From contig NZ_PYAK01000010.1 in assembly GCF_003264365.1 (NCBI RefSeq), positions 62,001 to 126,000 of the forward strand: a stretch of 64,000 nucleotides of DNA, given 5' to 3'. The position numbers and the translations under genes are program-made. How positions within the stretch are numbered: the first letter of the stretch is position 1; each line of letters opens with the position of its first letter. The DNA comes from Micromonospora noduli (GTDB taxonomy: Bacteria > Actinomycetota > Actinomycetes > Mycobacteriales > Micromonosporaceae). Below the pieces are notes generated by a model that was given only the letters and a program-made list of their open reading frames with translations, did not search any database and was not told the DNA's origin. Below are positions 1 through 8,190 of this stretch, piece after piece.

Positions 1-506
1 TCGAACGGGGGATCTCCCGGCAGGGGCGGAGACCACGGGGGCCCCGGGATCGTCTTGACGTAGGGCAGAGAGATGTCGACGGTGAGGTGCAGATCGCCCT
101 GCGGGATCTCCGTGTAGACCTCGGCGAACTCCTCGTCGTCCGGAGGAAAGTCAGGCGGATACTGCTCTCGTTCCTCGACCGCCACGCCTGCCGGCACATA
201 CCTGACCTCGCCCCAGCCGCTTTCCTCGGGCCAGCCGAACAGCAGCAGTTGGCCGTCGGACGGTAGTGGAAGGTCGGTCACGTCTGCCGGAAGAGCAGCG
301 CAGTCGATGGTGGCGATCAAGGGGTACTCGGGGTCCTCGGCGTCGGCCGGAAGCATCACCGGCCCACGGATGGCGCCCACTACCGGCCCGTCACCCCCCT
401 GTGTCAGAAAGGCAGACGGGCGGGCGAGCCCCAGCCAGCGTTCCACGTCGGCGGCGGGTATGCCGCGGCGCAGCGCCTCGGCGCGGACCTGATCGATGAT
501 CTTCAC
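1..506 (-). CDS. DUF1963 (YwqG-like) family protein, 3' part cut by window edge
   Basis: The frame is open from a GTG at 506 down to base 1, so the C-terminus is missing. The translation begins MKIIDQVRAEALRRGIP and includes LPSDGQLLLFGWPEESG, the kind of segment seen in DUF1963/YwqG proteins, a family of unknown function. Codon use has the strong G/C third-position bias of the window. The frame stays open upstream to an ATG at 650, but that extra stretch has weaker codon bias and neither start has a clear ribosome site. The GTG at 506 is preferred because the resulting N-terminus looks like the family. It is divergent from the glycosylase gene at 700. Confidence 0.72.
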   Translation of the reverse strand, partial: MKIIDQVRAEALRRGIPAADVERWLGLARPSAFLTQGGDGPVVGAIRGPVMLPADAEDPEYPLIATIDCAALPADVTDLPLPSDGQLLLFGWPEESGWGEVRYVPAGVAVEEREQYPPDFPPDDEEFAEVYTEIPQGDLHLTVDISLPYVKTIPGPPWSPPLPGDPPF

Positions 507-699
507 GTTTCGGGGAAGCACGGGAGCACCGTAGGTCAACAGTGCGACGTTCTCGACCCCGCCGGATGCCGGTTGCCCGCAAGACAGGAGCACCTGCGGT
601 CGATACCGCGATTTGCCGTCGGCGGACGGCAGGTGGAAGCGCCTGACCATAGCGTCCGAACCACGGAGTTCCGCGAGCGCGCGATCTGGGGAGGCGACG

Positions 700-1335
700 A
701 TGCAGGCGACCGAGGGTCTGGTGTTACCGGGGGAGCGGGCTCCGGTCAGGTTCAACATGGACAGGTGGCGGGCCGGGCTACCACCGGATGCGTGGCCCGA
801 CACGCTGCGAGCGAGCGGGGAGCTCTGGCGGCGGGACGTCTTCGCGGTGGCCGACGCGTACCGGGCGGGGTCCGCGAGCCCACGGCACCTGCTGACGGCC
901 GTGCTGGCCTGGGCTTACGGACCCATCGGGTACGGCCCGTGGCGCGCCGCCAGGTCGCTCGACGCCGATCCGCACGGCAAACGCCTGGGGTACGCGCTGG
1001 AGGAGGTGTCCACGCCCGCCCCCGACGAGGACGCGCTGTGTTCGGCGTACCGCCGCTTCCGCGACCCCGATCACGCTCGCCTGCCGTGGTTGGGGCCGGG
1101 CCTGTGCACGAAGGTCCTCTACTTCGTCGGCTACCGGCGCGGGGTGGGCGGCGTGCAGCCCCTGATCCTCGACCGTGTCGTGGCCGGTCAACTCCCCGCC
1201 GAGGCGGGTGTCGGCCGGCGCAACGGGTGGTCGTCCGAGGAGTGGCTGGCCTATCTGCGGTGGGCGGCCGAGCAGGCTCGGATCAGGGGAGTGGAGCCGG
1301 ACGCGGTGGAGATGGCGGTCGTGCCCGACCGGTGA
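700..1335 (+). CDS. 8-oxoguanine DNA glycosylase OGG-fold protein
   Basis: 211-residue protein resembling the bacterial OGG-fold family, which is related to helix-hairpin-helix base-excision glycosylases that remove oxidised guanine. Visible marks are WAYGPIGYGPWRAARSL at residues 71-87, LGPGLCTKVLYFVGY at 131-145 with Lys138 in the hairpin position where these glycosylases carry the catalytic lysine, and PLILDRVV at 154-161 with Asp158 as the likely catalytic aspartate. The ATG at 700 is chosen over longer in-frame starts because a GGGGAGGCGACG ribosome site lies directly before it. Activity is inferred from fold and motif, not from a close named homologue. Confidence 0.7.
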   Translation: MQATEGLVLPGERAPVRFNMDRWRAGLPPDAWPDTLRASGELWRRDVFAVADAYRAGSASPRHLLTAVLAWAYGPIGYGPWRAARSLDADPHGKRLGYALEEVSTPAPDEDALCSAYRRFRDPDHARLPWLGPGLCTKVLYFVGYRRGVGGVQPLILDRVVAGQLPAEAGVGRRNGWSSEEWLAYLRWAAEQARIRGVEPDAVEMAVVPDR

Positions 1336-1340
1336 GGTGG

Positions 1341-1709
1341 CTATCGCGCCGCGCGGAGGCGGGTGTCGAGCGCGTCGAGGTCGGGGACGAACCAGATCTG
1401 CCCACCCTGGTTCGACTCGTGCACCAGCGCGCGCAACGCGGAGCTCTCCGCGAGCTGCGCCGAGATGTCGCCGACGACGGCCAGCCGCACCCGGTAGTTG
1501 ACGAACTTCTGCATAACGTCGCCGGCGAAGCGGGTGCCCAGCGAGAAGAAGCGTTCGTCGAGCCGGTTGGCCGGCACGGCGACCACCTGGGCGCCGAGGA
1601 ACGCCGCCCCGATCAGGTCCAGCGCGTCCTGCTCGGTGGCCAGCGGCGGCCCCGCCGGGTCGCAGACCAGCACCGGCACTCCGGCGCGTTCCTGGATCTC
1701 GTCAGGCAT
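1341..1709 (-). CDS. DUF4180 domain-containing protein
   Basis: 122-residue protein starting MPDEIQERAGVPVLVCDP. The order VLVCDPAGPPLATEQDALDLIGAAF followed by a segment with LDERFFSLGTRFAG and a C-terminal FVNYRVRLAVVGD matches the DUF4180 family, whose function is unknown. It overlaps the end of the upstream HTH gene by 8 bases, so the two are almost certainly co-transcribed and translationally coupled. The longer frame upstream to 1796 is low-complexity shadow of the HTH gene, so the ATG at 1709 is chosen. Context suggests a DNA-binding sensor with a DUF4180 partner. Confidence 0.75.
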   Translation of the reverse strand: MPDEIQERAGVPVLVCDPAGPPLATEQDALDLIGAAFLGAQVVAVPANRLDERFFSLGTRFAGDVMQKFVNYRVRLAVVGDISAQLAESSALRALVHESNQGGQIWFVPDLDALDTRLRAAR

Positions 1710-2154
1710 CGTGGACCTCCCGGTCGAGCAGGCCGTTGTCGGCGTTGAGCACGGCGTCGAGCAGGTGCAGCAACTCGGCGGTGGCGGCCGGGTCACCCAG
1801 AATGATGATCTTCATGCGATGGCGTTCCTCGTCGTACACGGTCTGCACCCGCAGCGGGTTGGCCTGATCGTGGCCGGTGTTGGCGCTGGTGAGCACGAGC
1901 GTGCCGAGCCGGTCGGCGGCGGCCCTGTCGACACCGTCGATCTGGACGATGCTCGACACCTCCGCCTGCCTGCCGACGCTCGGCGCGGTCGGGGTCTGTC
2001 CGGTGAGGGCGTCGAGATCACTGGCGGCGATCCGGTACTGCTTGCCGATCCGCACGGCGCGCAGCCGACCCGAGCGGATGTAGCCGCGCACGGTGCGCAC
2101 ATGCAGGTTGAGCCGGTCGGCCACCTGCTCAACTGAGTACATTTCTTCCGTCAT
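1702..2154 (-). CDS. Helix-turn-helix (MerR/excisionase-like) DNA-binding protein
   Basis: 150-residue protein. Residues 5-50 (YSVEQVADRLNLHVRTVRGY, then IRSGRLRAVRIGKQYRIAASDLD) form an HTH_17/excisionase-type winged helix. The C-terminal half, ending in an aspartate- and leucine-rich stretch, matches no family I recognise. It is first gene of a two-gene operon with the DUF4180 gene, which starts inside its last codons. The start at 2154 follows AGGGAGCG, and a TAGCGT box lies 8 nt upstream, so either a leadered or near-leaderless start is possible. A dyad at 2169-2179 just upstream may be its own operator. Confidence 0.75.
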   Translation of the reverse strand: MTEEMYSVEQVADRLNLHVRTVRGYIRSGRLRAVRIGKQYRIAASDLDALTGQTPTAPSVGRQAEVSSIVQIDGVDRAAADRLGTLVLTSANTGHDQANPLRVQTVYDEERHRMKIIILGDPAATAELLHLLDAVLNADNGLLDREVHDA

Positions 2155-2168
2155 CGCTCCCTACGCTA

Positions 2169-2179
2169 CCCCAATGGGG
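2169..2179. promoter_or_regulatory. Small dyad upstream of the HTH/DUF4180 operon
   Basis: CCCCA-A-TGGGG, an 11-bp near-perfect palindrome, lies 15-25 bp before the HTH start and beside a TATACT-like element read on the minus strand. Position fits autoregulation by the HTH protein. This is inference; no binding family is recognised. Confidence 0.35.
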
Positions 2180-2323
2180 GAAGTATAGGGAACGATGGGG
2201 CCGACTCGTTGGCGACATCAGCTCCAAAGGCTCCGAACCCACCTGGACCGGCGATACCCCGCGAGGCGTTCCGCCGGCTAACTCGCTCGCGCTGTCGGAC
2301 GGGTCCAGTACCGTCTGGGAACC

Positions 2324-5300
2324 ATGGACGCGCTGGGCGACGCCATCATCGGGCGGAATCACCCCGCGGGTCTGCTGCGCGCCGAGTTGGACCGCGCCAC
2401 CACCAGCCACGGCGGTCTCGCCCTGGTAACCGGCGAGCCGGGCATCGGCAAGACGACCCTCGTCACGTCGGCGGCCCGGGAGGCCCGGCAACGAGGCGCG
2501 CTGGTACTCGGCGCCGCCTGCTGGGATTCCGACAGCGCCCCCGGCTACTGGCCGTGGGTGCAGGTGCTGCGTGCCCTGCGGCGCTCCGCCGACGACTGGG
2601 CGGTGGCGCGGCAGTCCGCAGAGCCGGCCCTCGCCGCACTGCTCGGCCAGTCCGGCGCCGGCGGCGAGCAGGCCGGTCGCCTCGTCAGTTGGGCCGGCGT
2701 CGACCCCGGCCCGGACGCCGCCGACCAGGAGGCGTTCGCGCTGTACGACGCGGTGACCGCCGCCCTGGTCGCCGTCTCCCAGCACCGGCCGGTCGTGGTC
2801 GTCCTCGACGACCTGCACTGGGCCGACCCGGCCTCACTGCGGTTGCTGAGCTTCGCCGCCCAGCACACCTGGTTCGAGCGGCTCCTGCTGATCGGCACCT
2901 ACCGCGACGCCGAGGTCGAGTCGGGCGAGCATCCGCTGCGCCCGCTGCTGATGCCGCTGGTCGCGAAGGCCACCACGATCACCCTCACCGGTTTCACCCG
3001 TGACGAGGTGGCCGCACTGATGACCCGGACCGCCGGCCGGGAGCCCGAGGCCGGCCTGGTCGACGAGGTGCACCGGCGCACCGGCGGCAACCCGTTCTTC
3101 GTCGAGCAGACCGCGCGGCTGTGGCACGCCGACGACGCGGTCGGCACGATCGCACCCGGCGTACGGGAGGCGGTGCGCCGCCGCCTTGCCCAACTGCCCG
3201 CCGCCGTGGTGGAGGCGCTGACCGTCGCCGCCGTACTGGGTCGCGAGTTCCACCGCCAGGTCCTCGCGGCCTGCGCGCCCGCACCGGCGGCGCAGGTCGA
3301 CCGGTTGCTCGATCGGGCGGTGACCGCCCGACTGGTGGTCGCCCGGGGCGGTGGCCGCTTCGCCTTCGCCCACGACCTGGTCCGCGAAACCCTCTACGAC
3401 GGGCTGACCGACGACGACCGGCGGGCCCGCCACGGCGCGGTCGTCCGGGCGGTCGACGACCTGCGGGAGCTCACCGACCGGCTGATCCCGGCCGACCTTG
3501 CCCGCCACGCCTACCTGGCCGGCCCCGCGCTCGACCGGGCCCGGGTGGCGACTCTGCTGGTCGCCGCCGGGCGGGACGCGTTCGCCCGGCTGGCCGGCGA
3601 CGAGGCGGCGGTGCACTTCCGCCGAGCCCTCGAGGCCGTCGAAGACCCGGCACAACGTGTGCGGATCCTCGTCGAGTTCGCCGAGTCGCACTATCACCAC
3701 GCCCGCCGGGAAGAGGTCACGCGACTACTGGCCGAGGCCGCCAGGCTGGCCCGCTCACTCGACGAACCGGTGCTGCTGGCCCGGGTCGCGCTGACCGTGA
3801 ACCGCTCCCGCCAGGTGGACACCGCCCAGTCGACCGAGGCGGCGGAGTTGGTGCGCGAGGCGTACCGCCGGTTGATCGGCGAACCGGACGCCACAGCGAC
3901 GGTCGGCGCCCTGGTCGCCGACCTGATCACCGCCAGCGAGACGATCGCCCGTCGAGGGCAGGACGACGAGGCGCTCACCTTCAGCCTCTGGGCCCGTCAC
4001 GACACGACCTGGGGGCTGGGCACCGCCGCGACCCGAGCCGCACTCACCGCCGAGATCCGGGACGTGGCCCGTCGGACGGGCGACCGGGAGACCGAGCTGT
4101 GGGCCACCTCGCTGCGCTGGGTGGCGCTGCTGGAGTTGGGCGACCCTCGCTTCGCCGAGGAGCTCACCACCTTCGTCGACGCCGAACGGCAGGGCGACTT
4201 CGCCCGGCACCGGCTGGCCGCGGCCGTCGACAGCGGGATCATCGCGGCGTTCCAGGGTGACTTCGCCACTGCCGACGAGCGGTTCGCCATCCTCACCGAC
4301 CAGACCGACCCGGGCCACACCGAGTTCGGGTTCATGGGCCACCACCTGCGCTGGTCCCGACTGCTGCTCCAGGGCCGGGTCGCCGAGGCCGCCGCGCTGG
4401 TGGACGGGCTGGCCCCGATCGACTACCCCTACCGGGAACTGCTGCGGGCGATCACCGCGGCCGAGCGGGGCGACGGCGAGACGGCGATCCGCCTGACCGC
4501 CGGCATCGAGGCCGACGGCATCCGGTACCCGCGTCCGGTGTCACCGCTCTGGCTACGGCTACGCGCGCAGGCCGCCGCCGCGTCCGCCGACCCGCAGCGC
4601 TGCGACGCCGCGCGGGCCGCGCTGGCCCCGCATCGTGGAGAGTGGACGGTAGGGCTCTTCGGCTGCGATATCAGTGGCCCCGTCGACCACTGGCTGGCGC
4701 TGGTCGACGCCGCCCAGGAACGCTGGGACGACGCCATCGCCGGCTTCACCGCCGCTCGGGACTCCGCCGACCGGCTGGGCTCCCGGCCCTGGTCGCTGCT
4801 CGCCCGCACCGGCCTCGCGAACGCCCTCGCCGGCCGAGGTCACCCAGGCGACACCGTGACGTCGGCCGCGCTGCGCGCCGCCGCCGTCCAGGAGGCGACC
4901 GCCCTCGGCATGACGCAGGTGCTCCACCGGCTCGCCGCACCGACGGCCCCCGACGCCGACGTCCCGGACCAGGCCGTCATGTCGGTCCAGGCTGCTGGGT
5001 CGGGTCAGCTTGTAGGGCCCGGCCAGGCCATCGCGCCGGGCCAGGTTGCTGATTCGGGCCGGGCCGTCGGGTCGGGTCAGGTCGTCGTGCCCGGCCAGGC
5101 CGCGCCGCTCGCGACTGCGATCGAGGGGTACGAGTTTCGGCGCGACGGGCCGGTCTGGCAGCTCGCGTACGACGGGGTCGTGGTGCACCTGCCCGACGCC
5201 AAGGGCCTGCACGACCTGCACCTGCTGCTCAACCGCCCGGGCAGCGACGTACCGGCGGTCGAACTGCTTGACCCGGCGGCCGGGCCGGAGCTGGTCGCCG

Positions 5301-5671
5301 CCCGCCGGATGGGTGCCGACCCGGTCCTCGACGACGAGGCGAAGGCCCGCTACCGGAGGCATCTGGCCCGCCTCGACGAGGAGATCGACCGGGCCGCCGC
5401 CCGCGACGACGACCGGAAGGTGTCCAAGCTGGACGTCGAGCGGGGTGCGTTGCTCGACGAGCTGCGTGCCGCGGCGGGCCTCGCCGGCCGGAGTCGCCGC
5501 CTGGGCGACGAGGCCGAACGGGCCCGCAAGACGGTGACCGCGCGAATCCGCGACACGCTCCGCAAGCTCGACGACCGGCACCCGGCACTGGCGAGCCACC
5601 TGCGCGACGCCGTCTCCACCGGCACCACCTGCCGCTATCTGCCGCCGGAGCCGCTGCGCTGGCGGCTCTGA
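2324..5671 (+). CDS. Large AAA ATPase / TPR-type signalling protein without a LuxR domain
   Basis: 1115-residue protein. The N-terminus carries an AAA-type ATPase with Walker A GEPGIGKTT near residue 40 and Walker B VVVVLDDLHWADP near 160, followed by a long helical region (about 380-870) rich in Ala/Leu/Glu like the TPR arrays of MalT/LuxR-family ATPases. Instead of an HTH, the C-terminal 200 residues start FRRDGPVWQLAYDG and end ARKTVTARIRDTLRKLDDRHPAL, a module known from actinobacterial ATPases of unknown output. A run of eight hexapeptides (residues 880-927) links the two halves. A TACCGT box 9 nt before the ATG suggests a leaderless or short-leader mRNA. Transcription regulation or signalling is inferred. 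Confidence 0.75.
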   Translation: MDALGDAIIGRNHPAGLLRAELDRATTSHGGLALVTGEPGIGKTTLVTSAAREARQRGALVLGAACWDSDSAPGYWPWVQVLRALRRSADDWAVARQSAEPALAALLGQSGAGGEQAGRLVSWAGVDPGPDAADQEAFALYDAVTAALVAVSQHRPVVVVLDDLHWADPASLRLLSFAAQHTWFERLLLIGTYRDAEVESGEHPLRPLLMPLVAKATTITLTGFTRDEVAALMTRTAGREPEAGLVDEVHRRTGGNPFFVEQTARLWHADDAVGTIAPGVREAVRRRLAQLPAAVVEALTVAAVLGREFHRQVLAACAPAPAAQVDRLLDRAVTARLVVARGGGRFAFAHDLVRETLYDGLTDDDRRARHGAVVRAVDDLRELTDRLIPADLARHAYLAGPALDRARVATLLVAAGRDAFARLAGDEAAVHFRRALEAVEDPAQRVRILVEFAESHYHHARREEVTRLLAEAARLARSLDEPVLLARVALTVNRSRQVDTAQSTEAAELVREAYRRLIGEPDATATVGALVADLITASETIARRGQDDEALTFSLWARHDTTWGLGTAATRAALTAEIRDVARRTGDRETELWATSLRWVALLELGDPRFAEELTTFVDAERQGDFARHRLAAAVDSGIIAAFQGDFATADERFAILTDQTDPGHTEFGFMGHHLRWSRLLLQGRVAEAAALVDGLAPIDYPYRELLRAITAAERGDGETAIRLTAGIEADGIRYPRPVSPLWLRLRAQAAAASADPQRCDAARAALAPHRGEWTVGLFGCDISGPVDHWLALVDAAQERWDDAIAGFTAARDSADRLGSRPWSLLARTGLANALAGRGHPGDTVTSAALRAAAVQEATALGMTQVLHRLAAPTAPDADVPDQAVMSVQAAGSGQLVGPGQAIAPGQVADSGRAVGSGQVVVPGQAAPLATAIEGYEFRRDGPVWQLAYDGVVVHLPDAKGLHDLHLLLNRPGSDVPAVELLDPAAGPELVAARRMGADPVLDDEAKARYRRHLARLDEEIDRAAARDDDRKVSKLDVERGALLDELRAAAGLAGRSRRLGDEAERARKTVTARIRDTLRKLDDRHPALASHLRDAVSTGTTCRYLPPEPLRWRL
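4961..5104 (+). repeat. 18-bp tandem repeat encoding eight hexapeptides
   Basis: Eight consecutive in-frame 18-bp units encode VPDQAV, MSVQAA, GSGQLV, GPGQAI, APGQVA, DSGRAV, GSGQVV and VPGQAA. The pattern is x-(P/S)-G-Q-(A/V/L)-(V/A/I). Units have diverged at third positions but keep the frame and the Gln in seven of eight. It forms a flexible linker inside the large ATPase. Confidence 0.85.
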
Positions 5672-5723
5672 GCCCGTGGCCGGCGCGCCGGCTGGTCAGC
5701 GCCGGGCACGGGCCCCGCGGCTC
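5670..5723. terminator. Possible bidirectional terminator between convergent genes
   Basis: Nested inverted repeats GAGCC/GGCTC (5670-5674 and 5719-5723) and CCCGTG/CACGGG (5673-5678 and 5707-5712) span the junction of the ATPase gene and the convergent esterase gene. The loop is long and has inner GC pairing; a weak call. Confidence 0.35.
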
Positions 5724-6690
5724 AGTCCTTGAGATCGGGGCTGGGGTCCAGAACCCGGGCGAGCCAGTCGGTCTGGGCGCGTCGTGCCGCGGCCGACACG
5801 CGGACCTCGGGGAACAGCGCCGAAAATCCGTGGAAGCCACCGGCCCACAGGTGCAACTCGGCCTGGCCGCCAGCGGCCCAGATCCGGCTCGCGTAGCTGA
5901 CATCCTCGTCGCGGAAAACCTCGGCGGTCCCAGCGTCGATGTACGTGGTCGGCAAACCGGACAGGTCGTCCGCCAGCGCGGGTGAGACGTACGCGGAGAC
6001 GTCGTCGCCGATGTTGTCGCCGAGGACGCTGCGCCACCCGAACTCGTTCATCTCCCGGGTCCACACGCCGTCCAGCCCGCTGTACTGACGGCTGGAGGTG
6101 GTGTCGTTGCGGTGGTCGAGCATGGGGCACGACAGCAACTGGGCGGCGATGGTCGGGGTATTGCGGTCGCGAGCCATCAGCGTGACTCCTGCCGCCAGGC
6201 CACCTCCGGCGCTGGCACCGGCAACGACGATGCGGGCCGGGTCGATGCCGAGGTCCACGGCGTTCTCGGCGACCCAGAGCAGACCCTGGTAACAGTCGTC
6301 GACCAGGGTCGTACCGGTTACCTCCGGGGCCAGCCGATAGTCCACGGTGACCACGACGGCGCCGAACCGGTCGAGCCATTCCAGCGGGACATCGATGTTC
6401 GAGTAACGGTCGCCCCACATCATTCCGCCGCCGTGGATCCAGTAGACGCAGGGTGCGCCGGCGGCACGATCGGTGGGGCTGAGGATGGACAGCGGGATCG
6501 GCGTTCCGTCAGTGGCGGGAACGGCGACCTCGCGCCGCTCGATCGCACGGCCTTCCAGATGACTTTCGATCGACGGTTGGGGAAAGTGGCGCAGCTGCTC
6601 GATCACCTCGGGACCGAGGGGCGGCATCGACGGCAGTTCAGCCAGGGGTACGAGCAACTCGGGGTCGATGCCCGGTCGGGGGAAGTTCAT
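5722..6690 (-). CDS. Alpha/beta hydrolase, hormone-sensitive lipase-type esterase
   Basis: 322-residue cytoplasmic protein. HGGG at residues 86-89 forms the oxyanion hole typical of the HSL/GDXG esterase family, GASAGGG carries the nucleophile Ser160, and near the C-terminus DAGTAEVFRDED and GGFHGF supply the acid and the histidine. Substrates are likely short-chain esters or lactones; the exact one cannot be read. AAAGGATCCTG precedes the ATG. It is the second gene of a pair with the ABM monooxygenase 49 bp upstream and both are divergent from an AraC regulator, suggesting an inducible small catabolic operon. Confidence 0.85.
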   Translation of the reverse strand: MNFPRPGIDPELLVPLAELPSMPPLGPEVIEQLRHFPQPSIESHLEGRAIERREVAVPATDGTPIPLSILSPTDRAAGAPCVYWIHGGGMMWGDRYSNIDVPLEWLDRFGAVVVTVDYRLAPEVTGTTLVDDCYQGLLWVAENAVDLGIDPARIVVAGASAGGGLAAGVTLMARDRNTPTIAAQLLSCPMLDHRNDTTSSRQYSGLDGVWTREMNEFGWRSVLGDNIGDDVSAYVSPALADDLSGLPTTYIDAGTAEVFRDEDVSYASRIWAAGGQAELHLWAGGFHGFSALFPEVRVSAAARRAQTDWLARVLDPSPDLKD

Positions 6691-6739
6691 CAGGATCCTT
6701 TCGCTGACACAGGTAGGGGTGATCGGTGCGGTCGCCGGT

Positions 6740-7045
6740 TCAGAAGGTCGCCTTGCCGCCGACCGGCACCGCGTCGGTGTACGCCGAGTCGCCGGCCAGC
6801 AGCGGCTGAAGCTTCGCGACCAGGGCCTGCGCCTGCTCGCCCGCGAAGAACGCGCTGTGCGCCTCGGCGCTGGTCCAGCCTTCGATGACGTGGACGACGT
6901 CGCGGTCGGACGCCGAGCGGGACACGAGGAAGACCACGCAGTCGTCGTGCGGCAGGGACGGTGCGTCGAGCAACAACTGGATCAGCTCGTCCGCCTTGCC
7001 CGGCTGAGCGGTCATGGTGGCCTGGAACCCGTGGTGGACGGACAT
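6740..7045 (-). CDS. Putative quinol monooxygenase (ABM domain)
   Basis: 101-residue single-domain protein beginning MSVHHGFQATMTAQPGKADE, with the ferredoxin-like ABM pattern (beta strand, helix with EL-x-LL, then VVHVIEGWTSAEAHSAFFAG). Such small dimeric enzymes oxidise quinols or aromatic polyketides, or act as stress proteins. A TAGGAG site 9 nt before the ATG supports the start. It leads the esterase gene in the same operon, and the AraC gene is transcribed away from it on the other side of about 157 bp. Confidence 0.8.
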   Translation of the reverse strand: MSVHHGFQATMTAQPGKADELIQLLLDAPSLPHDDCVVFLVSRSASDRDVVHVIEGWTSAEAHSAFFAGEQAQALVAKLQPLLAGDSAYTDAVPVGGKATF

Positions 7046-7156
7046 TGTTGAGACTCCTAATCGTTGAGCTGCGCTGCGCTCCTCGGGAAACTGACACTCC
7101 TATGGAAGCGCATCTACCAGCAGAAACGTTAGAAGGATGCTCGCTAAGACTTGCCT

Positions 7157-7180
7157 GATCCTCTCGTTGTGGCGAGGATC
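7157..7180. promoter_or_regulatory. Inverted repeat upstream of the AraC gene
   Basis: GATCCTC (7157-7163) and GAGGATC (7174-7180) form a perfect 7-bp inverted repeat with a 10-bp spacer, 22 to 46 bp upstream of the chosen AraC start and inside the divergent control region. It could be an operator for the AraC protein; inference only. Confidence 0.35.
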
Positions 7181-7202
7181 GGTCCTGTGCTTCAATCGGG
7201 TC

Positions 7203-8108
7203 GTGGACCTCGACGAGCTGCGGGTGTTGCTGGCCAGGCACGCCCGACCGGACGTGAGCACCACCATTGAGGGCGTGCTGATCTCCAAGGTCGAGCAGCA
7301 GACGGCACCGACCACGTCGATGTCGGGCACCGTGCTGGCACTCATCGCCCAAGGCGCCAAACAGATGGCGCTGGGCGACCGCGTGTACGAGTACCGGGCC
7401 GGCCAGTACCTTGTCGCGTCGGTCGACCTGCCGGTCACCGGCCGTTTCACCCAGGCGAGCGCCGATGCGCCGGCTCTGGGTTTCGGGCTGGTGCTACATC
7501 CGGCCATGGTCGCGGAGTTGCTGCTGCAGGCGGCGCCGGGTGACCTCCCGCCCCTGACCGGGCCGACGCCGTCGGGGCTGCTGGTCAGCGACGCTCCCGA
7601 CGAGCTCGGCGACGCGGTGATCCGACTGCTTCGGCTGCTGGATCGGCCCCGGGACGCCACGGTGCTCGCGCCCCTGATCAAGCGGGAGATCCTGTGGCGG
7701 CTGCTCACCGGGGAGCAGGGTGCGGCCGTCCGGCAGCTCGGTCTGGCCGACAGCAGCCTCAGTCACATCGCCCGGGCGGTCCGGTGGATCCGCGACCACT
7801 TTGCGCAGCCGTTCCGGGTGGAGGAGCTGGCGCGGCTGACCGGAATGAGCGTGTCGGCGTTCTATCGCAACTTCCAGGCGGTGACCGCGATGAGCCCGAT
7901 CCAGTTCCAGAAGCAGATCCGATTGCAGGAGGCGCGGCTCCTGCTCGCCACGCACCCCAACGACGTCACCGGGGTGGGCATCCGGGTTGGCTACGAGAGC
8001 CTGTCGCAGTTCAGCCGCGAATATCGTCGCCAGTTCGGCGCGCCTCCCAGTCAGGACGCCACCCGCCTGCGGGGGACCATCCGAGCCGAGGTGCCGGCGG
8101 TCGTCTGA
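7203..8108 (+). CDS. AraC family transcriptional regulator (AraC_N plus HTH)
   Basis: 301-residue protein with an N-terminal AraC_N cupin-like sensing domain (about residues 5-180) and a C-terminal double HTH (about 205-295) containing RVEELARLTGMSVSAFYRNF and PIQFQKQIRLQEARLLL. The frame is open upstream to an ATG at 7137, but MDLDELRVLLARHARPD is the usual family N-terminus, so the GTG at 7203 is preferred. It is divergent from the monooxygenase/esterase pair, which it probably controls in response to an aromatic or hydrophobic effector. A perfect 7-bp inverted repeat sits just upstream. Confidence 0.8.
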   Translation: MDLDELRVLLARHARPDVSTTIEGVLISKVEQQTAPTTSMSGTVLALIAQGAKQMALGDRVYEYRAGQYLVASVDLPVTGRFTQASADAPALGFGLVLHPAMVAELLLQAAPGDLPPLTGPTPSGLLVSDAPDELGDAVIRLLRLLDRPRDATVLAPLIKREILWRLLTGEQGAAVRQLGLADSSLSHIARAVRWIRDHFAQPFRVEELARLTGMSVSAFYRNFQAVTAMSPIQFQKQIRLQEARLLLATHPNDVTGVGIRVGYESLSQFSREYRRQFGAPPSQDATRLRGTIRAEVPAVV

Positions 8109-8142
8109 CCACCAGGGTTCACCCGGGCACCCAGACGACAGC

Positions 8143-8178
8143 CGACGGGCGCCGCCACAGCCGTGGCGGCGCCCGTCG
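8143..8178. terminator. Bidirectional hairpin terminator
   Basis: Perfect 16-bp stem CGACGGGCGCCGCCAC with its complement at 8163-8178 and loop AGCC. It lies between the convergent AraC and ABC permease genes. No U tract follows, as is usual in high-GC actinobacteria. Confidence 0.8.
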
Positions 8179-8190
8179 CTCGAATCACTG

